Origin: Vineibacter terrae
GTDB taxonomy: Bacteria > Pseudomonadota > Alphaproteobacteria > Reyranellales > Reyranellaceae
Assembly: GCF_008039615.1 (NCBI RefSeq)
Contig: NZ_VDUZ01000032.1
Coordinates: forward strand, 1-64,000
DNA: 64,000 nucleotides
Direction of reading: 5' to 3'
The position numbers were made by a program, and so were the translations under genes. A model generated the notes under the pieces. That model had not been told where the DNA came from and ran no database searches. It was given only the letters and a program-made list of their open reading frames with translations. This document shows, in pieces, positions 35,675-43,156 of this stretch; positions within the stretch are counted from its first letter, which is position 1; each line of letters starts with the position of its first letter.

Positions 35675-36061
35675 GTGGCGACACGAGAGGAAATCATCGC
35701 GGCCATCGAGACGGCCAAATGTCCATCGCACGAGCTCGATGAGCAGGTCGCGCGCCTTCTGGGCTGGACGCAACGGCGTGTCGGTCAGGTCGATGCCTGG
35801 TTTGATCTCGCGGGCCATATGCATGGCCGGCCGCCACTTTTCACCAAGAGCCTTGATGACGCAGCGCGTCTGATCCCGGTCGGCGCGTACTGGTTCGTCG
35901 GCGCGGGGAGGGAACAGCCTGGCGAGCCGCTCTATGGCGCCGTGATCATCGAGCCTGCCAGCGACCGCGAGATCGGCGGCGGCGAAACCGATGCCAGCGC
36001 CGCGTCGGCGCTGACCATTGCCGGCTTGAGGGCGCAGTGCCCGGCCACCACGCAGCACTAG
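35675..36061 (+). CDS. Phage protein of unknown function
   Basis: A 128-residue protein with a GTG start at 35675, preceded by GGAGG at 7 bases. The sequence (TREEIIAAIETAKCPSHELD, then WFDLAGHMHGRPPLFTKSLD and DAARLIPVGAYWFVG) resembles phage proteins that accept a class of short DUF with LGW and AxxLxP motifs, but no name can be given. It is convergent with and overlaps the nuclease gene by 4 bases. Confidence 0.6.
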   Translation: MATREEIIAAIETAKCPSHELDEQVARLLGWTQRRVGQVDAWFDLAGHMHGRPPLFTKSLDDAARLIPVGAYWFVGAGREQPGEPLYGAVIIEPASDREIGGGETDASAASALTIAGLRAQCPATTQH

Positions 36062-36579
36062 GGCGCCAGCCACGCGCGCCACAGGCCGCGCCGATCGGCG
36101 CGTGCCTGGCGCTCGGCGGCGACATAGGCCGTGCGGATCTCGAGCGATGCGTTGCGCCCCATCGCGAAGGTCGTGAACAGGTAGGCCTCGCCGGCCGACA
36201 GCATGGTCAGGCTGAGATCCGGCGTGGCGTCTGTCGCGCAGCGGGCCACGACGCGGCAGTACCTGTCCCATTCGATCGGACGACAGGTGATCGAGCCGGG
36301 AAGCAGGTCCTCGAGCGCGACGCGCGAGCGCATGCCGGCCGGGTTCTCCAGCTTCGAGCGCGCATCGCGCAGCTCGGGCGCCTGGATGCCCCACAGCCTG
36401 ACATCGGGCCAGCGCGTGCCGTCGGCGCGCAGCACCGCCAGCGTGTCCCCGTCGATGGCATGGGCCTCGCCGATCATGGAGGCGTCGGGCAGCGCGCCGC
36501 AGTCGCGGCCTGGCGGCGCGGCGGCCGACGACGTCGAGATCAGGGCGATGGTCGCGGCGGCGGTGAGGAGTTTTTTCAT
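36058..36579 (-). CDS. Secreted thermonuclease-family (SNase-like) protein
   Basis: A 173-residue protein with a signal peptide (MKKLLTAAATIALISTSSA, cleavage near residue 22) and a staphylococcal nuclease-like domain (AIDGDTLAVLRADGTRWPDV, RLWGIQAPELRD, AERQARADRRGLWRAW). The basic catalytic residues of micrococcal nuclease are not all obvious, so activity is uncertain. It runs against the surrounding early genes, suggesting its own promoter, as for lysogenic-conversion genes. Confidence 0.8.
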   Translation of the reverse strand: MKKLLTAAATIALISTSSAAAPPGRDCGALPDASMIGEAHAIDGDTLAVLRADGTRWPDVRLWGIQAPELRDARSKLENPAGMRSRVALEDLLPGSITCRPIEWDRYCRVVARCATDATPDLSLTMLSAGEAYLFTTFAMGRNASLEIRTAYVAAERQARADRRGLWRAWLAP

Positions 36580-36659
36580 GTGGAACCTTGGTCGAGGAGG
36601 TTGCGCACCATCGGCGCCGGTCGACCGGCTTGCAACGAACCTTTGGTTGCAGGCCCGCG

Positions 36660-36891
36660 ATGAGCCGCTTCCTCAAGGTATGCGAACGATGCGGCCAGCT
36701 CGGGCCCTACGGGCTTCCTGCAGCAGCGGGCCGACGGCTCGCATGCGTATCTGTGGGCATGCGAGGCACACAGCGATGAGGTCAGGGCAGCGGCCGGCCT
36801 GGCGCCGGTGGCCGCGGCGCAGCCGCCGCCGGCGAAGGCGGTGCATGTGCCGGGTGCCGCGGCGGCCGGGCGAGTTGTTCTAGCAGCGTAA
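36660..36891 (+). pseudogene. Zinc-ribbon gene with an apparent one-base frameshift
   Basis: The frame from ATG 36660 reads MSRFLKVCERCGQLGPYG, a zinc-ribbon start, then becomes unlikely and stops at 36779. In the next frame from about 36712 the text FLQQRADGSHAYLWACEAHS, then DEVRAAAGLAPV, runs open to a stop at 36891. Removing one G from the run at 36711-36713 joins them into a 76-residue protein with CxxC and CxxH pairs. It is either inactivated, recoded or a sequence error. Confidence 0.55.
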
Positions 36892-36906
36892 GGGTGGTGA
36901 GGGATC

Positions 36907-38802
36907 GTGGCGGGGAGCAGCGACAACGATGGTGGCAAGAATGGCGCGGGACCGCCGCGCGACCCGCTCTATGCGCCCGACGATCTTGCGCAGCGATCGA
37001 CGCCGCCGCCGGACGACAAGGAACCGTCAGATGATCGGCGGTCGATGCGAACGGCAGATGGTGTGTGGTTCTACGACGGGGCGCCAGATCCATGCCCGGT
37101 CAGAGCGCTCGGATTTGACGACGGCGTGATGCATTTCATTTCGGCGCGCCACGAGTACCGCAAGGTGTCTTCATCGTCGTTGCCGCGTGTCGGGGTCATA
37201 GCCGAACTGTTCGGTGGCGATATGAGCTGGCCGATGCGCCACTTCTGGCGGCTACCGAAGCGCGGTGGTGGGGGCATCCCTGTGGACACCGAGGCGCTCG
37301 CGGTCGAATTGATCTGGATGTGCGGCCAAGCCGGCCAGTTCGACACGTCTATCGCCCTGCGGGGGCCAGGCGTGTGGGATGGGCCGGATGGCGTGCCGAT
37401 CGTGCATTGCGGCGACGTGCTGATCATCGGCGGGCGCCTGCAGCCGCCGGGCATGAAGATCGGGACGGCACTCTACAGGTCCTGGGCCGCGCAGCAGCGG
37501 CCGGCCACCGTGCGCGATGAGGCTGGCGTGCTGCGCTACGACCCGGCGTCCGCCGACGTCGGCCAGGCGCTCGTGACTGCGCTGGGCGAATGGCGTTGGT
37601 CCAACCCCAACACTGAACCGGAGCTGTTCGCCGGCGTCTTGGCCCACTCGATGCTGGGCAACGCCGTGCCGTGGCATTGTCATGTGTTCGTGCGGGCGCA
37701 GAGCGGCGCGGGAAAGTCCACCCTGCTGCGCCTCGCCGACGCGACACTTGGCGCCGGTTCGCACGGCGTGCTGAACAACGTAACGGCCGCCTACATCCAG
37801 TCGTCGCTATCGTTGCAGGCCCGGGCCATTTGCCTCGACGAGTATGAGAACGATACCGACGAAGAGCGACTGAGGCGGCTCACGGAAATGATCCGTCTCA
37901 TGAGCGACACGGACGGCGGTCGCGGCGGTCGTAGCTCCGGCGGCGGAGACACGCGCGAGATCCGGCTGAGTGGCTCGGTGATCATGGCGGCCACCATGCG
38001 CGAGGCGATGCGACCACAAGATCTCAACCGCATCACCATGTTGCGTGCGCTGAAGCTCTACGATCAGGCGCCGGCCGACGATACAGAAAAGGCCGAGCGT
38101 GCCGCGGCAGTCGAGCGTATCGCGGGTCTGATCGATGACTTTGGCCGGCATTCGCCCGCCTTGCGCGCCCGTATGGTCGGCAGCGTCGGCCTTTATCGCG
38201 AGAATGCGCGGCGCGCCCGCGCCACCCTGATCGGCTGGGGCACCTCGCAGCGTGACGCGACGCAGCTCGGTCACCTGGTGGCCGGCTTCTGGACCCTGAC
38301 GGGCGATGATCCGGCCGACGACGCGCTGTGCCAGGGCATGCGCAAGTACCTCGACCATCTTCCGGCGGCCGAAAGCGATGTCGACGACGACATGGACCCC
38401 GATGTGCGCGACTTGCTTAACGTCCTCTTCGCAACAGAAGACCACCTCACGTGGTCGGGCGGTTCCCGTCAGACGATCGGCCAGATCGTGGCCAGGGCCC
38501 GCGATGCGAAGGCGATCGACGCGCACCAAGCGCGCGAACGCCTGCCCCCTCTGGGGCTGCGGCTGATCAAGGGCGAGGACCACTGGGCATGGAGTGACGC
38601 TTGGCTTGCGGTCGCAAACACCAACAAGCACAAGGGCCTGCTGAAGATCTTCGAGGGTACGCCGTACCGGAACGGCAAGTGGGCGCAGGTCCTTGAGGAT
38701 TGGGCCGCGACGTCGGCGCATCCCCCATTGCAGTACGCTGGAGTGAAGTCGCGAGGGCGAAAGATCCCCTCCGAATACCTCCCAACGCTGGACGAAACAT
38801 GA
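36907..38802 (+). CDS. Phage replication ATPase/helicase-like protein (DUF927-type)
   Basis: A 631-residue protein with a Walker A motif AQSGAGKSTLLRL (about 258-270) and a Walker B-like AICLDEYEND (about 300). The layout, N-terminal domain, RecA-like ATPase and C-terminal winged-helix-like region, resembles phage DUF927/primase-associated helicases. With the primase it probably forms the replication machinery. GTG at 36907 is the assumed start (GGTGAGGGATC before it). The repeat array begins just beyond its stop. Confidence 0.75.
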   Translation: MAGSSDNDGGKNGAGPPRDPLYAPDDLAQRSTPPPDDKEPSDDRRSMRTADGVWFYDGAPDPCPVRALGFDDGVMHFISARHEYRKVSSSSLPRVGVIAELFGGDMSWPMRHFWRLPKRGGGGIPVDTEALAVELIWMCGQAGQFDTSIALRGPGVWDGPDGVPIVHCGDVLIIGGRLQPPGMKIGTALYRSWAAQQRPATVRDEAGVLRYDPASADVGQALVTALGEWRWSNPNTEPELFAGVLAHSMLGNAVPWHCHVFVRAQSGAGKSTLLRLADATLGAGSHGVLNNVTAAYIQSSLSLQARAICLDEYENDTDEERLRRLTEMIRLMSDTDGGRGGRSSGGGDTREIRLSGSVIMAATMREAMRPQDLNRITMLRALKLYDQAPADDTEKAERAAAVERIAGLIDDFGRHSPALRARMVGSVGLYRENARRARATLIGWGTSQRDATQLGHLVAGFWTLTGDDPADDALCQGMRKYLDHLPAAESDVDDDMDPDVRDLLNVLFATEDHLTWSGGSRQTIGQIVARARDAKAIDAHQARERLPPLGLRLIKGEDHWAWSDAWLAVANTNKHKGLLKIFEGTPYRNGKWAQVLEDWAATSAHPPLQYAGVKSRGRKIPSEYLPTLDET

Positions 38803-38808
38803 CCGGCC

Positions 38809-39057
38809 GGAACGCTCGTTCCGACGCCGTTCCGGCATCCGTTCCGGCCCAACCCTTTGTGCTGCGGCCCTTTTTCCCCGGATCGGAACGCCGGAACGCC
38901 ATTCGGCCATCGCCATCACAGGCATGTGTGTGCGTGCGCGCGTGTGCTGCACACAGTCAAGAATAGCGTTCCACCGTTCCGATTCATCGTTTTAGTAAGG
39001 AGAGTCAAATGGGTAAGACCGGAACGAGTGCTGGAACGGTGTCGGAACGGGCGTTCC
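38809..39057. repeat. Array of 12 CGTTCC/GGAACG hexamers
   Basis: In 249 bases there are six GGAACG (38809, 38885, 38893, 39021, 39033, 39044) and six CGTTCC (38817, 38828, 38840, 38967, 38975, 39052), mostly in pairs 8 to 12 bases apart. By chance about 0.1 would be expected. The array spans the gap between the replication ATPase and the next regulator and continues into that gene's first codons. It looks like an iteron-type replication origin or regulator-binding array. Confidence 0.75.
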
Positions 39058-39857
39058 GGGTGACACGAGACGCGATGTATCGATGGATCCGCCGTCTCTA
39101 TGGCGACGATCACGAGTCCTGGCTGGCGAGCAATGCTCGTCGCTACCGCGCGGCGCTCGCCCGGGCACAGCGCCGGGAGGCAGAGCGCGAAGCAATGTAT
39201 GCCGAGATCCGGCGCGTCTATGGTCGCGGCGACGACGGTGCGCATCTGGTGCAGCGCGTGGTCGATGCGCGTCGGGCCGAGCTGGCTCGCACGAAGCAGA
39301 CCCGCAAGCAGATGGCGGCCGCGGTGTGCAAGGTCGAGGCCAAGCGGGCACAGGACACGATCGACCTGCTGCACCGACGTGGCCAGATCGACGGGCGGCA
39401 GCAGCTGGCTGGCCTGTCCTATCGGCAGTGGTGGAATGACTGCGGCGGCTCGATGCCGTGCGCGCTCGACCAGTCGCGCATCGGCTCGGGCAGCGCCGAT
39501 GGGCGCTCGCCAACGATGGCGCAGCTGCTAGCGGCAGAACGGCTGCGCGATGCCGCCCGTATCCTCGGTCTGATGGATGAGCGGATCGTGCGGCTTGTTG
39601 TGGTCGAGGGCCACACGATCGAGGACGTGGCACGGATGCTGTTCGGTCACGACGGACAGGTGAAGCGCGCGGACGCCCTGCATGCGGGTCAACGCCTCCG
39701 GCTCGCGCTCGATGCGTTGGCCGAGCATTGGTTTCCTCGGGGCCGTGGCTTCATGCGAGGCGATGAGGTCGATCGATCGGAGCAGACTGTGCAGCCTGGC
39801 GTGGTCGAGCCGGCGCGCGTCGTTCACGCCACGGCACGTCGCATCCACGTTGGTTGA
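39009..39857 (+). CDS. Probable late-gene regulator with HTH segment
   Basis: A 282-residue, highly basic protein placed last in the early rightward region, before a terminator and the late operon, where lambda has Q. The C-terminal half (LAAERLRDAARILGLMDERI, VRLVVVEGHTIEDVARMLFG) resembles the HTH of sigma-like or DUF6456-type alphaproteobacterial regulators. TAAGGAGAG lies upstream of ATG 39009. Role is inferred from position and HTH. Confidence 0.55.
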   Translation: MGKTGTSAGTVSERAFRVTRDAMYRWIRRLYGDDHESWLASNARRYRAALARAQRREAEREAMYAEIRRVYGRGDDGAHLVQRVVDARRAELARTKQTRKQMAAAVCKVEAKRAQDTIDLLHRRGQIDGRQQLAGLSYRQWWNDCGGSMPCALDQSRIGSGSADGRSPTMAQLLAAERLRDAARILGLMDERIVRLVVVEGHTIEDVARMLFGHDGQVKRADALHAGQRLRLALDALAEHWFPRGRGFMRGDEVDRSEQTVQPGVVEPARVVHATARRIHVG

Positions 39858-39911
39858 CAACGTCGAAGGTTACCGGCATCTTCCCGTCAGGCTTGAGAAG
39901 TGTGTCGAGCC

Positions 39912-39946
39912 AAAACGCCCGAGCGGGAAAAACCGCCCGGGCGTTT
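39912..39946 (+). terminator. Rho-independent-type terminator after the late regulator
   Basis: A stem AAACGCCCGaGCGG / CCGCcCGGGCGTTT with a GAAAAA-type loop and following TTT/ATTT. It lies ~55 bases after the regulator stop and would separate early and late transcription, a possible target for antitermination. Confidence 0.75.
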
Positions 39947-39996
39947 GCATTTGCGGCTTAGAGTTCAGTCTCCCTCGGCGCGTCGCGCATCGCGGC

Positions 39997-40078
39997 GCAT
40001 GGCTCGGCCTGCATCAGACGCAGGTCACAAATCGAGGGCCAGAGCTAGTGATTGCCGCGACGTACCCCTAGGCCTAGG
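39997..40078 (+). repeat. 82-bp imperfect direct repeat, copy 1
   Basis: Starts gcatggctcgg and ends cctaggcctagg. Ungapped comparison with copy 2 (period 96) shows about 12 mismatches in 82 bases. Both share gggccag(a/g)gctagtgattg and cccctagg. Confidence 0.8.
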
Positions 40079-40092
40079 CCTCTGTCCTCGGT

Positions 40093-40174
40093 GCATGGCT
40101 CGGTCCGCGTCCGACGCAGGTCGCAAGTCGAGGGCCAGGGCTAGTGATTGCTGCGCCGCACCCCTAGGGCTTGG
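40093..40174 (+). repeat. 82-bp imperfect direct repeat, copy 2
   Basis: Second copy of the repeat at 39997, about 85 percent identical without gaps. Two ordered copies directly upstream of the terminase genes resemble terminase-binding (cosB-like) arrays, but this is inference. Confidence 0.8.
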
Positions 40175-40314
40175 GTCCTTCCGGCACCTGCGCGAATACG
40201 GGGAGCTTGGGCGCGCGGGTTCGCTAGTCGCAGCGGTTTTTGGAAGCCTAAATATCTAAATAGGAAGCCTAAAGAGCTTCTTCAATCGGCCTAAAGTTCA
40301 CTTCGGTGCTGGTC

Positions 40315-40989
40315 ATGCACGCTGCTGTCAGTGATGTGATCAGCAAGGCCGAGTTCGCGCGTCGTCGCAACGTCTCGCCAGGCCGAGTGTCGCAATGGAT
40401 CAGCAAAGGCAAGATCGGCGGCGATGCTCTTGTCGGCGAGGGCCGAAGCGCGCAGATCCGCGAAGCCGTCGCGTGTGCCCAGCTGAACCGGACGCTCGAC
40501 GTCAACCAGCGCTACGGTAACGGTCTCTCCACGCGCCTGGATCTCCAGGCGCCGCCGCAGCTCGACAAGCCGGCGCCTGCAGTCGTCGGCGATCCAGGCG
40601 CGCCGCCGTCCAACCTGTACAACGTCAACGACCAGATCGCGCGCGAGCGGCTCATCCAGCTGCAGCGCGCCAACCGCGAGGCCGAACGCCAGGAAGCGAT
40701 CGACGCCGGCCGGCTCACTGATGCGAACGCCGTTCGCCAGCAGGTCGGGCGCGAGATCGCGAAGCTGGTGAGCCACTTTGAGGGTGCGCTGGCAAACTTC
40801 GCGACGGCGCTGGCTGCCGAGTTCAAGGTGCCGCAGCGCGATGTGCTTCATCTGCTGCGCGCCGAGTACCGCAAGTTCCGTACCGAGGCCGCGGAAGCCG
40901 CGCAGGCCGCGGTCGATGACGAACCGGAAACGGTTACCGTTTCGACGGACGATCCGATCGCGGACGATGACGGGACGACAGCCGCATGA
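40315..40989 (+). CDS. Terminase small subunit (Nu1-like)
   Basis: A 224-residue protein with an N-terminal HTH (VISKAEFARRRNVSPGRVSQ, about 5-35), a helical middle (REAERQEAIDAGRLTDANAV) and an acidic C-terminus, the plan of lambda Nu1-type small terminases that recognise the packaging site. Followed by the large subunit through an ATGA overlap. ATG at 40315 is preferred over GTG at 40306. Confidence 0.82.
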   Translation: MHAAVSDVISKAEFARRRNVSPGRVSQWISKGKIGGDALVGEGRSAQIREAVACAQLNRTLDVNQRYGNGLSTRLDLQAPPQLDKPAPAVVGDPGAPPSNLYNVNDQIARERLIQLQRANREAERQEAIDAGRLTDANAVRQQVGREIAKLVSHFEGALANFATALAAEFKVPQRDVLHLLRAEYRKFRTEAAEAAQAAVDDEPETVTVSTDDPIADDDGTTAA

Positions 40990-42944
40990 GGTGCACTATC
41001 GCCAACCCGGCCCGCCTGGTGCTCGCCGCGCTGGCTGTCGGGTTGGCGCCACCGCCACCGGTCGACTACCTTAAATGGGCCGAGGAGAACATCGAGTTCA
41101 GCAAGCGGGAAAGCCCGTTCGCAGGCAAGTATAACCGCAAGCTGTTTCCGTACTTTGACGAGATCCTGCGGGCGCTGTCGCCGGATGATCCGTGCCGTGA
41201 AGTGAGCCTGATGGGCTCGGCGCAGATCGGCAAGACGGTGATCGCCAACATCTTCACCGGCGGATCCATGGTGATGGATCCGTGCGACTTCCTCTTCACC
41301 CATCCGACGGAGGACAATGCGCGGCGCTGGTCGCGCCTGAAGCTGAAGCCGTTCATCCGCGGCACGCCAGCGCTCTCCAGGATCTTCCCGGAGAAAAGCC
41401 GCGACGGCGCTGATTCGGTTTTCCTGAAGGAACACCGTGACGGGCTCGGTGCGCTGCTGATCAGCGGCGCCAATTCGCCCGCATCGCTGTCGCAGGTTAC
41501 CATGCACCGGCAGGTGCAGGACGATCTGGCCAAGTGGGAAACGAACGCCGCCGGCGATCCGGAGCTGCAGGCCAACAGCCGGTCACGCGCGGACGAGTTC
41601 GCGAAGATCTTCAAGTGCTCGACGCCGCTGGTGATGCCGGGGTGCCGGATCACCAAGAGCTTCGAGGCCGGCTCGCAGGAAATGCCCTATGTGCCGTGCC
41701 CACAGTGCCGGCACATGCAGGTCCTGGAGTGGGAGAACATGCTGGCCACCCTCGATCCGGATAAGCCGGAGGAGGCGCACTTCACCTGTGTGGCCTGCGG
41801 CTTCCCGATCGAGGAGCACCATCGCGCCGAGCTGCTCGCCGGCTTCGAGTGGCGTGCCCACAATCCCAAGGCAAAGCGGTATCACCGCAGCTTCTGGATC
41901 TGGAGCGCGTATTCGTACCTGCAGAGCTGGGCACGTATCGCGCGTGAGTGGCTCAATGTTCGCGGCGACAGCGCCGCTGAACAGACGTTCCTCAACGACA
42001 CGGCCGGCAAGGCGCACCAGACCAAGGGTGAAGCGCCGCCATGGGAGAAGCTGCGGGATCGCGCCGCGGCGGCGCACTACACGAAAGGCACGATCCCGCA
42101 CACCTACCTGGTGACCGCGCTCGGCATCGACTGCCAGGCCGATCGCGTGGAGTGGCAGCTGGTCGGCTTCGGCCGCGACTTCCGGCGCGCCGTGGTCGAC
42201 TACGGAATCATTCCGGGTCATATCTCGGATGCGACATGCCGCGACCGGCTCGACGCTTTGCTTGCCCAGACGTGGCTTAACGAGGCTGGCCGGCGTGTCG
42301 GGATCGATCGTGCCGCGATCGACGGCAACGCCTGGACGGAGGATGTGTGGGACTGGGCGCGACGCCATCCGCGCTCGAAGCTGATCATGGTGCGCGGCCG
42401 CGGCGAGGACCACGCGGCGCGTATCGCCCGCGTGAAGCGGGAGCGCAACGACAAGACTGGCAAGCTGCTGAAGTACGCCGGCCGCTTCTTCAACTTCGGC
42501 GCCTCGGTGCTGAAGATGGCGCTGTACCGCGATCTGGCGAAGGACGATCCCTTGGCGAAGGGCTTCGTCGCCTTCCCGCGCGGACTCGACGACGAGTATT
42601 TCCGGCAGCTGACGGCCGAACGTCGCCAGCCGGTGAAACGTCTCAGCAAATACGGCTTCACGGTGTATCGGTGGGTGAAGGATCCGGCGCAGGCCAACGA
42701 GGCGCTCGACACGATGCTGCAGGCCGAGACGGCTGCGAACAACTGGGGCATCCGCGGTCTGCCCGACGCGATCTGGGCCCGGCTCGAGCAGGAGCGCGAG
42801 GGGCCGGCTGCGCCGGCCCAGGGTGACCTCGAGGACCTTATGAACGCGCCGCGCACGGCGACACCGCCGGCCGCGGCTACCGTATCCGAACCGCGCCGCT
42901 TCTTCCGCCGCCGCGGCGTCGGCCGCTCGAGCATGATGGGGTGA
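40986..42944 (+). CDS. Terminase large subunit, GpA family
   Basis: The 652-residue packaging motor. The N-terminal ATPase has the Walker A-like GSAQIGKT (77-84) typical of GpA terminases; a zinc cluster CPQC/CVAC lies at about 230-265; the C-terminal nuclease domain has GIDCQADRVEWQLVGFGRD and DGNAWTEDVWDW. It cuts concatemers and drives DNA into the procapsid through the portal. Coupled to the small subunit by overlap. Confidence 0.95.
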   Translation: MRCTIANPARLVLAALAVGLAPPPPVDYLKWAEENIEFSKRESPFAGKYNRKLFPYFDEILRALSPDDPCREVSLMGSAQIGKTVIANIFTGGSMVMDPCDFLFTHPTEDNARRWSRLKLKPFIRGTPALSRIFPEKSRDGADSVFLKEHRDGLGALLISGANSPASLSQVTMHRQVQDDLAKWETNAAGDPELQANSRSRADEFAKIFKCSTPLVMPGCRITKSFEAGSQEMPYVPCPQCRHMQVLEWENMLATLDPDKPEEAHFTCVACGFPIEEHHRAELLAGFEWRAHNPKAKRYHRSFWIWSAYSYLQSWARIAREWLNVRGDSAAEQTFLNDTAGKAHQTKGEAPPWEKLRDRAAAAHYTKGTIPHTYLVTALGIDCQADRVEWQLVGFGRDFRRAVVDYGIIPGHISDATCRDRLDALLAQTWLNEAGRRVGIDRAAIDGNAWTEDVWDWARRHPRSKLIMVRGRGEDHAARIARVKRERNDKTGKLLKYAGRFFNFGASVLKMALYRDLAKDDPLAKGFVAFPRGLDDEYFRQLTAERRQPVKRLSKYGFTVYRWVKDPAQANEALDTMLQAETAANNWGIRGLPDAIWARLEQEREGPAAPAQGDLEDLMNAPRTATPPAAATVSEPRRFFRRRGVGRSSMMG

Positions 42945-42949
42945 CTGCG

Positions 42950-43156
42950 ATGGCTTGGACGCAGACTGACGCCGACCGCATCCGCAAGGCCATCGCCCAG
43001 GGCGTGCTCGAGGTCGAGCACGACAACAAGCGCGTGCGCTACCGGAGTCTCGATGAGATGCAGCGCACGCTCACGATGATCGAAGGTGAGCTTGGTACAG
43101 CTGCCGGCAAGGCGCCTGTGCGGCAGTTCCGCTTCGTCTCGACCAAGGGTCTGTGA
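42950..43156 (+). CDS. Head-tail joining protein, gpW-like
   Basis: A 68-residue protein (MAWTQTDADRIRKAIAQGVL, then RYRSLDEMQRTLTMIEGEL) matching the gpW family, placed as in lambda between terminase and portal. gpW completes the head before tail joining. A GTG at 42941 overlapping the terminase stop is an alternative start. The stop overlaps the portal ATG. Confidence 0.85.
   Translation: MAWTQTDADRIRKAIAQGVLEVEHDNKRVRYRSLDEMQRTLTMIEGELGTAAGKAPVRQFRFVSTKGL

Larger units (their letters stand above)
39858..40314. other. Non-coding region before the terminase genes
   Basis: This 457-base gap has no convincing gene. It contains a terminator (39912-39946), an 82-bp direct repeat (39997 and 40093), a 12-bp palindrome cctaggcctagg (40067-40078) and a short repeat GGAAGCCTAAA at 40242 and 40263. 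Position just upstream of the terminase suggests the cos/pac site and/or late promoter. Confidence 0.6.

Noticed and set aside
38799-38966. 55-codon frame overlapping the end of the replication ATPase gene
   Set aside because: It has an ATGA overlap, but its sequence is dictated by the hexamer repeats and the alternating tract; more likely part of a cis-acting region.
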